A program made the position numbers and the translations under genes. Positions 17,022-25,867 of a DNA stretch of 64,000 nt are shown in pieces. The stretch spans positions 682,001 through 746,000 of the forward strand of contig NZ_CP102252.1 of NCBI RefSeq assembly GCF_025145645.1, given 5' to 3'. Position 1 is the first letter of the stretch; every line of letters starts with the position of its first letter. This DNA is from Alistipes senegalensis JC50 (GTDB taxonomy: Bacteria; Bacteroidota; Bacteroidia; Bacteroidales; Rikenellaceae). The notes beneath the pieces were generated by a model that was not told where the DNA came from, searched no databases, and saw nothing but the letters and a program-made list of their open reading frames with translations.

Positions 17022-17327
17022 ATGGAAAAGAAACACGCAGTGATCGACAACGCCGCCGAGAAACGCTACGAACTCGACCTCGGAAAGGGCGACATGGCGC
17101 TGATCGAATACGCGACGGGCGACGGATTCGTCGTCCTGACCCACACCGAGGTCCCGCCTGCATACGAGGGTCAGGGCATCGGCAAGGAATTGGTGCTGGC
17201 CGCCTTGGAGGACATCCGCAGCAAGGGGTTGCGGGTCGTGCCGCAGTGTTCGTTCGTCGAGGTCTACATCCGGCGCCATCCCGAATGGGCGGACCTGGTG
17301 CGGACCGCGGAATCGGCAAAGCGCTGA
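17022..17327 (+). CDS. Small GNAT-like N-acetyltransferase (YidJ/NATD1 type)
   Basis: 101-residue single-domain protein of the short GNAT-like family. The acetyl-CoA binding signature is PPAYEGQGIGKELVLAAL (about 47-64), followed by VPQCSFVEVYIRRHPEW, the typical C-terminal motif of this family. It is divergent from mutY with 56 bp between the start codons, and ends 10 bp before a strong bidirectional terminator. Substrate unknown. Confidence 0.85.
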   Translation: MEKKHAVIDNAAEKRYELDLGKGDMALIEYATGDGFVVLTHTEVPPAYEGQGIGKELVLAALEDIRSKGLRVVPQCSFVEVYIRRHPEWADLVRTAESAKR

Positions 17328-17336
17328 CAAACGCAC

Positions 17337-17362
17337 GAAGGGGCCCTGCACAGGGCCCCTTC
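17337..17362. terminator. Bidirectional terminator
   Basis: GAAGGGGCCCTG (17337-17348) and CAGGGCCCCTTC (17351-17362) form a perfect 12-bp stem with a two-base gap between convergent genes. A-rich and T-containing flanks occur on either side. Confidence 0.85.
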
Positions 17363-17383
17363 AACTTTTCAGTATGCCGGGCC

Positions 17384-18805
17384 TCAGGGCCGGGGCTGGA
17401 AGTCGTCCGTACGGAACGGAATGACGGGCAGCCCCCAGCTGTTGGCGAGGTTACCGATCTGAAAATTGCGGAAGCAGTAGCGCACAGCCGAGGGTTCCGG
17501 AACCTCCTTCGACGAAACGACCAGCCTCAACTGTGCATCGACAGCTACATCGGCCGGACGGAACACCCCGTCGGAGCCGCAGATCTCGAAGCCCTCGATG
17601 CCCACCAGACGGTTGAACCCGTATTCGGCATTGTCCAGCGAAACGAGCGCCTTGCCGTCAGCGATCTCCATAGAACGGAAACGGGGACTGTCGCAATGGA
17701 CGGCCTTCTTTCCGTAGGTCCGGTTCAGAGCCATGCAGGCCAGCCGATAACCGATGTCGTGCTTGTTCGCCGGATGGATGTTGCACCACTCGTAAGGCTC
17801 GACCAGATCGTTCGTCGAAACCATGCCGCTGTTCGGGATCACATCCTGAGCCCGGCACTGCGCTTCGCGCAGAAAGGCCGAAAGGTCGCTGCCCCAGTAG
17901 TTGAACGGAGCGATCTCGACGAAATAGAAAGGCAGTTCGCCCTGCCCCCACAGGCCGCGCCACAATTTCACCATGTTGGCCAGCCGTTCGGCATAGACCG
18001 CGTGGGCTCCGACATTGGATTCGCCCTGATACCAGAGGTATCCGCGAACGGTGTAGCCCGCCACGGGGTGCAGCATGCCGTTATACATCACCAACGGCCG
18101 CAGCCACTCGTCAACCGCCGCAATACCCTTTTCGGAAACATCGATGTCGGGATAGGTCTCCAAAATCTCCTGCGAGGTCCAGCTCTCGACGCGGCTGCCG
18201 CCCCACGAACAATCGATGACACCCACGGGAACACCGAGTACGTCGTTGAGCATCTCGGCGAAGAAATAGCCGACAGCCGTGCACAACGGCGCCGTCTCGG
18301 TCGAAAACTCGTTCCAGCGGCCGGCGACACGTTCTTCGGGGGTATAGGAAGCCGTTTTCGGAATCTTCACATAGCGGATTTTGCCGCGCCGGGCATCGGC
18401 CCGGGCAATAACCTCGTTGGAGCGGGCTACGGGACAGTTGTGGAATCCCTGCACACCCATCTCCATATTGCTCTGCCCGGCGGCGAACCACACTTCGCCG
18501 ATCAGAATGTCGTTCAGTTCGACCCGGCCGTCCCCGGCAATCGTGATACGCTGCGGATCGTAGCCTCCCGCAGGAGTTTTCAGCATCACCTCCCAGCGGC
18601 CGTCGGCGCCGCTCCGGGCGGCAGCCTTAGCACCCCACGAAGCAGTGACTTTCACCGCTGTATGCGGCTCGGCCCAGCCCCAGAGTTTGGCCTCGGCATT
18701 TTGTTGCAGCACCATATTGTCGCCGATGATCTCCGGAAGGGTGATTTTCGCGGCGGCGGTCCATGCCGCGGCAAGCGCAACGGCTAACAGCAATATTCGT
18801 TTCAT
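17384..18805 (-). CDS. Sialate O-acetylesterase-like SGNH hydrolase (copy 2 in operon)
   Basis: Predicted exported esterase that removes O-acetyl groups from sugars such as sialic acid; 473 residues with signal peptide MKRILLLAVALAAAWTAAA. The nucleophile Ser112 is in AAGQSNMEMG, with block motifs GGSRVESW and WYQGESNVG. The His-containing block is CNIHPANKHDIG. The gene is a close paralogue of 18830-20236: Ser112 has the same number in both, and the 24-bp gap makes an operon. It could act on other acetylated glycans. Confidence 0.87.
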   Translation of the reverse strand: MKRILLLAVALAAAWTAAAKITLPEIIGDNMVLQQNAEAKLWGWAEPHTAVKVTASWGAKAAARSGADGRWEVMLKTPAGGYDPQRITIAGDGRVELNDILIGEVWFAAGQSNMEMGVQGFHNCPVARSNEVIARADARRGKIRYVKIPKTASYTPEERVAGRWNEFSTETAPLCTAVGYFFAEMLNDVLGVPVGVIDCSWGGSRVESWTSQEILETYPDIDVSEKGIAAVDEWLRPLVMYNGMLHPVAGYTVRGYLWYQGESNVGAHAVYAERLANMVKLWRGLWGQGELPFYFVEIAPFNYWGSDLSAFLREAQCRAQDVIPNSGMVSTNDLVEPYEWCNIHPANKHDIGYRLACMALNRTYGKKAVHCDSPRFRSMEIADGKALVSLDNAEYGFNRLVGIEGFEICGSDGVFRPADVAVDAQLRLVVSSKEVPEPSAVRYCFRNFQIGNLANSWGLPVIPFRTDDFQPRP

Positions 18806-18829
18806 AGAATTCGGGTTGATGGTTTCAGG

Positions 18830-20236
18830 TTAAAAGTCGTCGGTGCGGAACGGTACGAGGGGAAGTTCGCGGGTGTTGACGACATTGCCCGGCTGGAAAT
18901 CGCGGAATCCATAACGCACGGCCACCGGTTCGGGAATGTCGGGCAGAAAAACGATCAGCCGTTCGTTGCCTTCGAAATGCACCTGCGCGGGGCGGAACAC
19001 CCGGTCGGCGCCGCAGATCTCAAAACCCCTCAGATCGAACGCCCGGCCGAAACCGCCGAAAGTGTTGTCGAACGAAAGGCAGGCTTTGCCGTCTTTGATT
19101 TCCATCGATCGGAACTGCATGTTTTCGCAGGCCACGTCCTTCCTGCCGTAAGTACGGTTCAGAGCCCAGAATGCCAGCCGACGGCCCACGCTGCGCTTGT
19201 CGCGGGGATGAATGTTACCCTCTTCGCAGGGAAGGACCAGATCGTTGGTCGAAACCATACCGCTGCCGGGGATCAGCTTCTGCGCCCGGCACTGCGCCTC
19301 GCGCAAATAGGGCGACAGCCCGTTGCCGTAACCGAAAGGCGCGATCTCGACGAAATAGAACGGCAGTTCGCCCTGCCCCCACTGCGCACGCCACCCGGCC
19401 ACCATATCAGCCATCCGTGCAGCATACTCCGTGTGACGGCCAATGTTCGACTCGCCCTGATACCAAAGGAATCCGCGGACGGTATAGCGGGTCAGAGGGT
19501 ACACCATGGCGTTGTACATCGCCATCGGACGCATGTAGTCGGGCAGTTCGGCAATGGCTTTCTCCGAAAGGTCGATGTCGGGATAGGTCTCCAGCTCCTC
19601 GCGCGGGGTCCAGCACTCGATGCGGCTGCCGCCCCACGAACTGTCGATGACCCCGACCGGGACATCCAGCGCCCGCGAGAGCATTTCGGCGAAGAAATAG
19701 GCCGTGGCGCTGCACCGCGCGGCGGTAGCCGTCGTGAATTCGTTCCAGGCGCCCGGAACACGCTCCTGCGGCGTATAGCCCTGCGAATAGGCCACCTTCA
19801 GGAAGCGGATGCGGCCGCGCTGCGCATCGGCGCAGGCGATGGCCTCGTTGCCACCCTCGACCAGACCGTTCCAATAGCCGCCGAGAGGCATGTCCATATT
19901 GCTCTGACCGCTGCAAAACCACACCTCGCCGATCAGCACGTTGTCCAACACCCGCTTGTCGCCACTCGCAACGGTGATCCGCTGCGGCTCGTAACTACCG
20001 GCGGGAGTTTTCAGCGTCACCTCCCAGCGGCCTTCCCCGTCGCTTTTCGCAGAGGCTTTCGCGCCCCACGAGGCCACGACTTTCACCGCCGCATGCGGAT
20101 CGGCCCAGCCCCAGAGTTTCACATTCGTATTCTGCTGCAACACCATGTTGCTGCCGATGGCATCGGGAAGGGAAACCTTCGCCGCAACGCTCCACGCCGC
20201 CGCAAGGCCGAAGAGGAGCAAAAGCATTTTTTTCAT
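18830..20236 (-). CDS. Sialate O-acetylesterase-like SGNH hydrolase (copy 1 in operon)
   Basis: 468 residues from ATG 20236, which gives the signal peptide MKKMLLLLFGLAAAWSVAA; an in-frame ATG at 20272 would add a hydrophilic leader and overlaps the -7 box. Ser112 in CSGQSNMDM is the nucleophile, with GGSRIECW, WYQGESNIG and the His block GNIHPRDKRSVG. It is the first gene of a two-gene operon with its paralogue. TAAATTTG (20261-20268, minus strand) fits a -7 box 24 bp upstream. Substrate is inferred from family only. Confidence 0.87.
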   Translation of the reverse strand: MKKMLLLLFGLAAAWSVAAKVSLPDAIGSNMVLQQNTNVKLWGWADPHAAVKVVASWGAKASAKSDGEGRWEVTLKTPAGSYEPQRITVASGDKRVLDNVLIGEVWFCSGQSNMDMPLGGYWNGLVEGGNEAIACADAQRGRIRFLKVAYSQGYTPQERVPGAWNEFTTATAARCSATAYFFAEMLSRALDVPVGVIDSSWGGSRIECWTPREELETYPDIDLSEKAIAELPDYMRPMAMYNAMVYPLTRYTVRGFLWYQGESNIGRHTEYAARMADMVAGWRAQWGQGELPFYFVEIAPFGYGNGLSPYLREAQCRAQKLIPGSGMVSTNDLVLPCEEGNIHPRDKRSVGRRLAFWALNRTYGRKDVACENMQFRSMEIKDGKACLSFDNTFGGFGRAFDLRGFEICGADRVFRPAQVHFEGNERLIVFLPDIPEPVAVRYGFRDFQPGNVVNTRELPLVPFRTDDF

Positions 20237-20432
20237 AGTCGGTTTTCGTTCGGGTTTCTGCAAATTTAGCATTTTCTCACCGAAGTAGCACCTTACTTAA
20301 ACGATAAAATAAGCCATCGAAAGCCAAGTCGATCAAAAAACGCAATCGCAGATCAAAATACGGCATTCAACCCGACCCACTCCTTCATAAATAAAATGTA
20401 TCCAATTTTTCTGAAAAATTTCCGGCTCGGAA

Positions 20433-20464
20433 TTTGGTTTATATTATAAACCACTTTATATTTG
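20433..20464 (+). promoter_or_regulatory. Promoter of the 2TM-membrane-wHTH operon
   Basis: TTTG (20433-20436), 20-bp spacer, TATATTTG (20457-20464). It rules out an in-frame ATG at 20434 and supports ATG 20506 as the true start of the first gene. Confidence 0.8.
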
Positions 20465-20505
20465 CAACGTATTTAAGAACCGGCCCGGCCGTAAAACCGA
20501 AAACG

Positions 20506-20739
20506 ATGGAAATCACCTCTGCCAACACCAACAAACGCCGCCTTTTCGCGCGCCGGTTCAGCCGCCGCGTCACGACCTGTTTCGCGGTTTGCGGCTTCTT
20601 AGCTTTCGTCAACTGGTACACATCGCCCCACTACTGGTGGGTGGTCTGGGTTATCGCCGGGTGGGGACTGAGCATCCTGCTCTCGCTCATCCGCTACCTG
20701 TTCGACCAGGACGACGAGGACGATTGCCGAAACCGTTAA
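20506..20739 (+). CDS. 2TM domain-containing small membrane protein
   Basis: 77 residues from ATG 20506. A basic N-terminus (NKRRLFARRFSRR) is followed by two membrane helices, the second containing WWVVWVIAGWGLSILLSLI, and an acidic tail (DQDDEDDC). This is the layout of the 2TM domain family common in Bacteroidetes next to wHTH regulators. It heads a three-gene operon with a membrane protein and a winged-helix regulator. Function unknown; a sensing or signalling partner of the regulator is a guess. Confidence 0.75.
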   Translation: MEITSANTNKRRLFARRFSRRVTTCFAVCGFLAFVNWYTSPHYWWVVWVIAGWGLSILLSLIRYLFDQDDEDDCRNR

Positions 20740-20751
20740 AAAATTACACCT

Positions 20752-21342
20752 ATGGAAGACCGTAAACTGGAGGCCGCCGAAAGCCTGGAGCTCATCGGCC
20801 GCATGATCGAAAACACCCGTAGCCGCATCGTCCGCAACTCGGGACGCCCGCTACTGGCGTGGGGCTATGCCACCATCGTCACGACAATCATCGTATGGGC
20901 CGCCGTAGTCGGATTCCGGGACCCGCGCTGGAATTACCTGTGGCTGCTGCTGCCCGTGCTGGGATGGCTGTTGATGTGGCTCACACGCAGAAAACCCACC
21001 GAGGGCGAGGTCCGCACGTTCGTTGACCGCGTGATCGGAAATGTCTGGTTCGTCATGGGGTCCACAGCCCTCTTCGTCAGCCTGCTGACGCTCTTCACGC
21101 CCATGCGTCTGCCGATACTCTTCATCATCCTGCTCATCATGGGCATGGGGACCGCCGTCACGGGACTCATCATCCGCTTCACACCCACCATCGTCGGAGG
21201 TATCGCGGCCATCATCCTCGCCCCGTGCACGCTGCTTGCCGGCAATATGTGGCAGCCGTTGCTCTTCATCGCGGGATTCGTGGTTATGATGATCATCCCG
21301 GGCCACATCCTCAACCATACGTCGAACCGCCCGCAACGATAA
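20752..21342 (+). CDS. Multi-pass inner-membrane protein, function unknown
   Basis: 196 residues. A short soluble N-terminus (about 1-35) precedes five or six hydrophobic segments (for example IVTTIIVWAAVVGF, YLWLLLPVLGWLLMWL and LPILFIILLIMGMGTAVTGL). No catalytic motif is seen. It starts 12 bp after the 2TM gene, and the regulator begins 4 bp after its stop, so the three genes are co-expressed. The conserved trio suggests a membrane protein whose amount is set by the wHTH protein. Confidence 0.75.
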   Translation: MEDRKLEAAESLELIGRMIENTRSRIVRNSGRPLLAWGYATIVTTIIVWAAVVGFRDPRWNYLWLLLPVLGWLLMWLTRRKPTEGEVRTFVDRVIGNVWFVMGSTALFVSLLTLFTPMRLPILFIILLIMGMGTAVTGLIIRFTPTIVGGIAAIILAPCTLLAGNMWQPLLFIAGFVVMMIIPGHILNHTSNRPQR

Positions 21343-21346
21343 TGCG

Positions 21347-21631
21347 ATGTTCAAAGAACTGAATCCTCTGTTGCACTCCGAACTGAGGCTGGCTGTCGTC
21401 TCGATCCTGATCGGAGTCGAGAGCGCCGATTTCGTCTTCATCCGGCAACAGACCGGAGCCACGGCGGGAAACCTCTCGGTGCAACTGGACAAACTCGCCA
21501 AAGCCGGTTATATCGAGGTCGAAAAGACCTTTCGGGGAAAGAAGCCCTGCACGGTATGCCGCATCACCGCGGCCGGGCGCGACGCCTTTGCCGAATACGT
21601 CGAAGCCCTGCAATCCTACATAAAAAAATAA
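21347..21631 (+). CDS. Winged-helix transcriptional regulator
   Basis: 94-residue single-domain wHTH protein. It has a helix-turn-helix with ATAGNLSVQLDKLAKAGYIEVEK and a wing with KTFRGKKPCTVCRITAAGRDAF, the profile of the short MarR/PadR-like family with pattern ...NLS.HL.kLe.aGyi.v.k. No ligand-binding domain. It is last gene of the operon and is followed by a bidirectional terminator overlapping its stop. Autoregulation of the operon is plausible. Confidence 0.85.
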   Translation: MFKELNPLLHSELRLAVVSILIGVESADFVFIRQQTGATAGNLSVQLDKLAKAGYIEVEKTFRGKKPCTVCRITAAGRDAFAEYVEALQSYIKK

Positions 21632-21657
21632 GCGTCCCTCGGGGCGCTTATTCTTTC
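21627..21657. terminator. Bidirectional terminator
   Basis: AATAAGCG (21627-21634) pairs with CGCTTATT (21645-21652), extended by CCC/GGG, followed by TTCTTT. It lies between convergent genes and overlaps the wHTH stop codon. Confidence 0.85.
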
Positions 21658-22573
21658 AGACGGTACAGAAGAACGTCACCAGGAACGGGACGCTGAAATC
21701 GAGCACGCAGCCGTGAAAGACCGACACCACGGCATAGGGACGGCCTGCGGCCTGCGTGATGATCGGAAGCGTCGTGTCGAAAGTCGTCGCACCGCCGATC
21801 GACACGGCGGCCAGCGGCCCGCACCAGCGTGCGACGAGCGGCGCGGCCAACAAGGTGAAAATCTCGCGCATGACGTTGCACAACAAAGCGATAGTGGCCA
21901 ACTCGGGCCCCCGGAAATCGGCGATGAAGATGCTCGACAACGAATAATAACCGAAACCCGCGCCCACGGCCAGCGAATCGGTCAGCGACCATTCGGCGAG
22001 CAGCGGAGCCGCCAAAGCGGCCCCGGCCAACGTCCCGACGGCTGTGGCGACGGGCAGCAACGTCAGCCGCGGATCGAGCCTCCGGACCCGTCCGGCCAGC
22101 GTGCGGTCGTTGCCCAACGTGATCCCCACGCAGAACATCAGCGCATAGAGCACGTAGGCGCTGACCCGCGATCCGGCGGTATCGAACGGCGCGAAAAGTC
22201 CCACGACACATCCCGCCACGAAGAAGGCGACGATCACGAGACTGCCGCAAAGGGCCGACCATGCGGAGACCGGGACATCTGCGGCGGCCTCCCCGTCGTC
22301 GGCAGGCACGGCGCGTCCGCGAATCCGCCGCCACAACAGCCACGCGGCGAAGATGCTCCCCGCGACGGAGAGGGCGAAGATCGCCAGCGCCGCCCCTCCG
22401 AGCGTCGCCAGCGAGCCCACGACCGCAGGGTCGGAGCCCACCTCGACCCCCAGCAGGAACAACAGGGCCCAGATGATGACGGTGATGAGGCGCGGTACGA
22501 AAGCGAGGCGCCGGCCGATAAGCCGGCGCCCCGTTGCAATGCCTCCGATGATGACGGCAAAGATTACGAGCAT
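21656..22573 (-). CDS. lysO: LysO-type lysine exporter family protein
   Basis: About 305-residue inner-membrane protein of the DUF340/LysO family (E. coli YbjE, lysine export). About eight helices. The C-terminal family region has GFGYYSLSSIFI and a conserved GGATTFDTTLPII. ATG 22573 has an AAGGAG eight bases upstream; a GTG at 22582 overlapping the asmA stop is an alternative that adds three residues. It is last of the GNAT-asmA-lysO run on the minus strand. Export of lysine or an analogue is by family only. Confidence 0.85.
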   Translation of the reverse strand: MLVIFAVIIGGIATGRRLIGRRLAFVPRLITVIIWALLFLLGVEVGSDPAVVGSLATLGGAALAIFALSVAGSIFAAWLLWRRIRGRAVPADDGEAAADVPVSAWSALCGSLVIVAFFVAGCVVGLFAPFDTAGSRVSAYVLYALMFCVGITLGNDRTLAGRVRRLDPRLTLLPVATAVGTLAGAALAAPLLAEWSLTDSLAVGAGFGYYSLSSIFIADFRGPELATIALLCNVMREIFTLLAAPLVARWCGPLAAVSIGGATTFDTTLPIITQAAGRPYAVVSVFHGCVLDFSVPFLVTFFCTV

Positions 22574-22578
22574 TCCGG

Positions 22579-25242
22579 TCACTCCTTTTTCGCCGTGAGT
22601 TTTTCGATCTGCCGCTCGGCCTCGGCTTCGAGGTTCGCGGCCTGCTTCTCGGCCTCGGAGACCAGTTTGTCCCCGGCCTTTTCGGCGGCGAGCTTGGCCA
22701 GAGCGCCCTTCTTCGAAGCCTCCTCGACGAGTTTCGCCCGCTGGCTCTCGGCCGCCTCGACGAGCTTCTCCCCGGTCCGCTTCGCCTCCGCACGCAGGTT
22801 CTCGGCCTGTTTCTGAATCTCCTCGGAAAGCGACTCGCTGCCGGTGAGCTTCTGAATCTGCTCATCGACGATATTCTTCACAGCCTCTTCGGCAGCCTCT
22901 TTCACACCGAGCGTGATCTTGGGCGACGAGAAGGTGCCGCCGATGCCCACGCCGATAGATTGCAGCGTCTTGCCGCCCGGAATGGCCACCTTGGCCGTAT
23001 AGTCGATGGTCTGATCGAGCCCCGTGGAGCCCGAAAGGTTGATGCCGACGCTGCCCAGTTTCAGGTCGAAAGGCTGCGTGGTGATGCGGCCGTCCCGGAT
23101 GGCGAAACGGATCGTGACATCCTTGGCTTCGATCTTCCGCAGGTCGTCGTTGTTCAGCGCCTTGGCCAGCGCGTCGAACGCCTCGATATTCTGCACATGG
23201 ATATTGGCCGACCTGATCTCGCCCGTGGCGGTGAGGGTTTGCAGGTCGGGCGACATCTGAGAGTCGAGCGACGTGCGCATGTCGAGCGCCAGCGAATAAT
23301 CGCCGCCGGTCTTGGCGAAGATCGGCACGAGTTTCTGCACCATCTCCAGCTCCTCGAAAGTCTTCTGGAACGAGGCGCCCGCAATGTCGGCATTGAGTTT
23401 CAGCGCGGGTTTCGCCGGATCGGCCGCCGTCGAGTAGCTGCCCGAAGCGGTGGCCTTGCCGCCGAAGACGCCCAGCCCCAGCCGGTCGAGCGACAGCACG
23501 CCGCCGGCAACGCTCATCTCGCCCGAAATGTCGCTGACCGTCATTTTCCCGAAGAGCACTTTGCGCAGATCGGTGTTGAGCGAGAGATTCAGGTTGCGCG
23601 GCACCTCGACGGCCTGCATCGGCTCGGCGGCAACCGCCTCACCTTCAGCCGGCTCGGACGACGCGGGCATGGCTTCCATGATCTCGTTCAGGTCGAGCAG
23701 TTCGGACTTCACGTACAGACGGCCCGAAAGCATGTCGCCCCGCAGCAGATAGCCGATGTAACCCGTCAGCTGGCCGTTGGCCGCGAGGTCGCTCTTGCCG
23801 ACCGTCACCCCGAATTCGCCGAGGGTCATCGCGGCGGGCGTGATGGTAGCCGCGGCGCGGCGGATGTACACCGCCGGCAGGCTCGGAAGCGTCAGCCCCA
23901 GCTCCTCGACGGTGAAGGTGCCCTGCGCACCGAGTTTTTCGTAGCGGTTTTTCTCAATGTCGGACATGCGGCCCGAGACTTTGAGATCCGCGGTGATCTG
24001 GCCGCCCAGCTCGACGCCCTTCTCCAACGGGTAGACCTCCTTCACGGCCCCCAGATCGACACGCCCGGCAGCCGTGGCGCGGAATACGGGATCGCTGACG
24101 AGATTCGTGGCGTAGAAGGTCGCCGAAACGGAGTTCCCGGCCATCTTAAGGCCGAATTTCGAAAGATCGACGACCGTTTTGTCCATCACGCCCCCGGGAT
24201 TCGCCACCTTGGCGGCGATGTTGATGCCGGTCACGGCCTTCGGAAGCGAGGAGTACTGGAAGCTGCCGTCGCGGACCTCGGTTTTCAGTTCGAAGGCCGG
24301 AAGCGCCGAACCGCGCATCTCGCCCTTGGCCCAAAGCGCCATCGAGAGCTCGCCGCCCGCCGTGAGGTTTTTGAACTCCCGGGTGTAGAACGCCGGAATG
24401 AGCGACAGCACGTCTTTGAACTGCACCTTGTCGCAGCCGGCCGTGAGGTCCATGACCACGGCATCGTCGTCCAGCTCGACCCAGCCGTCGAGCCCCACCG
24501 AAATGGCGTTCAGCCGCAGCGTGTTGCGCGAGAAGGTGAAGCGGTTGTTCGCCAGATCGGCGTCGATCACCGCGACGAGTTCCGCCTCGGCGCCGCTCAG
24601 CAGCGGAATGCCGCCCGAGACGAAGCGCATCTCCTGCGCCGTGAGCCGCAGATCGAGGTCGGTGCGGTCGGCCGACATGTTGCCCCGGAGCCGCAGCGAA
24701 AGGGGCGCGGTCGAGAAACGCATGTTCGTCGAATCGTCCTCGTAGCGGATCGCAGCGTCCGAAATCCGGAAATCGCGCACCGACATCCGGAACGACGAGG
24801 GTTCGGACGACTCTTCGGCGGGAGTCTCCTCCGCGGCTTCGTCCGAAGGCTTCATCACGTCCCAGTTGACGGCCCCGTCGGCCAGCTTGTGCGCATGCAC
24901 GGCCGGCGACGAGAGGATCACCTTGGTCACCTCGAACCCGCTGTCGCCGAACAGCGACATCAGGTTGACGACCACCGAAATCCGCTGCGCGGCGACGATC
25001 GTGTCGCCCTCGAAGCGGTCCACGCCCACCAGCGTGAGCCCTTTCAAATCCAGCGAAGCGTTCGGGAAATGGCGCAGCAGGCTGATGTCGAGCTTCTCGA
25101 AATCGAGCTTCGCCGCGAGCATTTCATTGGCTTCGCGCTTCACGATGTCGGCGATCTTGCCCCGCAGCGCAAACGGCACGATCAGGGCGACCGCCAGAAT
25201 AACGGCCACCACGATGGCCGCGATCTTCACGAACTTTTTCAT
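22579..25242 (-). CDS. AsmA family protein with coiled-coil tail
   Basis: 887 residues. One N-terminal membrane anchor (VKIAAIVVAVILAVALIVPFAL) precedes a long periplasmic part of the AsmA/TamB-like beta-groove family, now linked to phospholipid transport between membranes. The AsmA N-terminal motif region includes DISLLRHFPNASLDLKGLTL, and the C-terminal AsmA domain includes GSVGINLSGSTGLDQTIDY. The last 90 residues are an Ala/Glu/Lys-rich coiled coil, an unusual extension for the family. The start codon overlaps the GNAT stop as ATGA, so the genes are translationally coupled. Confidence 0.88.
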   Translation of the reverse strand: MKKFVKIAAIVVAVILAVALIVPFALRGKIADIVKREANEMLAAKLDFEKLDISLLRHFPNASLDLKGLTLVGVDRFEGDTIVAAQRISVVVNLMSLFGDSGFEVTKVILSSPAVHAHKLADGAVNWDVMKPSDEAAEETPAEESSEPSSFRMSVRDFRISDAAIRYEDDSTNMRFSTAPLSLRLRGNMSADRTDLDLRLTAQEMRFVSGGIPLLSGAEAELVAVIDADLANNRFTFSRNTLRLNAISVGLDGWVELDDDAVVMDLTAGCDKVQFKDVLSLIPAFYTREFKNLTAGGELSMALWAKGEMRGSALPAFELKTEVRDGSFQYSSLPKAVTGINIAAKVANPGGVMDKTVVDLSKFGLKMAGNSVSATFYATNLVSDPVFRATAAGRVDLGAVKEVYPLEKGVELGGQITADLKVSGRMSDIEKNRYEKLGAQGTFTVEELGLTLPSLPAVYIRRAAATITPAAMTLGEFGVTVGKSDLAANGQLTGYIGYLLRGDMLSGRLYVKSELLDLNEIMEAMPASSEPAEGEAVAAEPMQAVEVPRNLNLSLNTDLRKVLFGKMTVSDISGEMSVAGGVLSLDRLGLGVFGGKATASGSYSTAADPAKPALKLNADIAGASFQKTFEELEMVQKLVPIFAKTGGDYSLALDMRTSLDSQMSPDLQTLTATGEIRSANIHVQNIEAFDALAKALNNDDLRKIEAKDVTIRFAIRDGRITTQPFDLKLGSVGINLSGSTGLDQTIDYTAKVAIPGGKTLQSIGVGIGGTFSSPKITLGVKEAAEEAVKNIVDEQIQKLTGSESLSEEIQKQAENLRAEAKRTGEKLVEAAESQRAKLVEEASKKGALAKLAAEKAGDKLVSEAEKQAANLEAEAERQIEKLTAKKE

Positions 25243-25679
25243 TCCGCATCTGTTTTAATAGCAAAGACCGTCGTTGCGGCCTCTTCGAATCCCATTTTAC
25301 GATAGAGCGCCCGCGCGGCCTCCCGCGCAGGGTTCGAGGTCAGCAGGACTTCGCCCGCCCCGACACCCGCCGCATGTTCCAGTGCGGCGGCCACGAGGGC
25401 CCGCCCCGCCCCCGTTCCGCGGACTTCGGCATCGACCACGACATCCTCGATCCACGCCTTGCGGCCCGACGGCACGTCGTACCACACGAGGGTGAGCAAT
25501 CCCCGGACGCATCCTCCGGCCTCCGCGGCGAAGAGCGCCGCCGAAGGGGACGCCGCGATCTCCCGCAGCCGTGCGGCCGAGGGGGCGGCGAGCCGCGGCG
25601 AAAGCTGCGGCATGAGCCGCGCAAACGCATCGAGCAGCGGACCGGTGACTTCCCGCACCTGTTTCACACGAAGTTCCAT
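25239..25679 (-). CDS. GNAT family N-acetyltransferase
   Basis: 146 residues from ATG 25679. Motif A of the fold is WIEDVVVDAEVRGTGAGRAL (about 79-98), with the later motif B region LTSNPAREAARALYRKMGF typical of aminoacid/amine GNATs. Upstream in-frame ATG 25820 would add a stretch that lies across the promoter. Overlaps asmA by four bases. Substrate unknown. Confidence 0.88.
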   Translation of the reverse strand: MELRVKQVREVTGPLLDAFARLMPQLSPRLAAPSAARLREIAASPSAALFAAEAGGCVRGLLTLVWYDVPSGRKAWIEDVVVDAEVRGTGAGRALVAAALEHAAGVGAGEVLLTSNPAREAARALYRKMGFEEAATTVFAIKTDAE

Positions 25680-25684
25680 ATCCG

Positions 25685-25692
25685 CAAAGATA
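25685..25692 (-). promoter_or_regulatory. -7 box of the GNAT-asmA-lysO operon
   Basis: TATCTTTG on the minus strand ends five bases before the GNAT ATG, implying a leaderless or nearly leaderless mRNA. No clear TTTG -33 box. Confidence 0.5.
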
Positions 25693-25813
25693 ACCTTTTT
25701 TATGCGAAACGTTAGGGCGATCCGTGAAAAAAGCGTACTTTTGCCCGTCGCCGCCGCCGGGAACCGGCGTTCCGCGCCCGAACGGACGATGAGCCGCCGC
25801 GCAAAACAACGGT

Positions 25814-25844
25814 TTTGCATCCGGCCGTTTTTTTGTTACCTTTG
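25814..25844 (+). promoter_or_regulatory. Promoter of the GT2-GT87 pair
   Basis: TTTG (25814-25817), 19-bp spacer, TACCTTTG (25837-25844). The -33 box overlaps a small palindrome GCAAAAC...GTTTTGC (25801-25807 and 25812-25818) that could be an operator. Confidence 0.75.
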
Positions 25845-25867
25845 TTTTTTGTAAAAACATTCACACC

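Noticed and set aside
20434..20505. Earlier start for the 2TM gene
   Set aside because: This ATG lies inside the consensus promoter 20433-20464.
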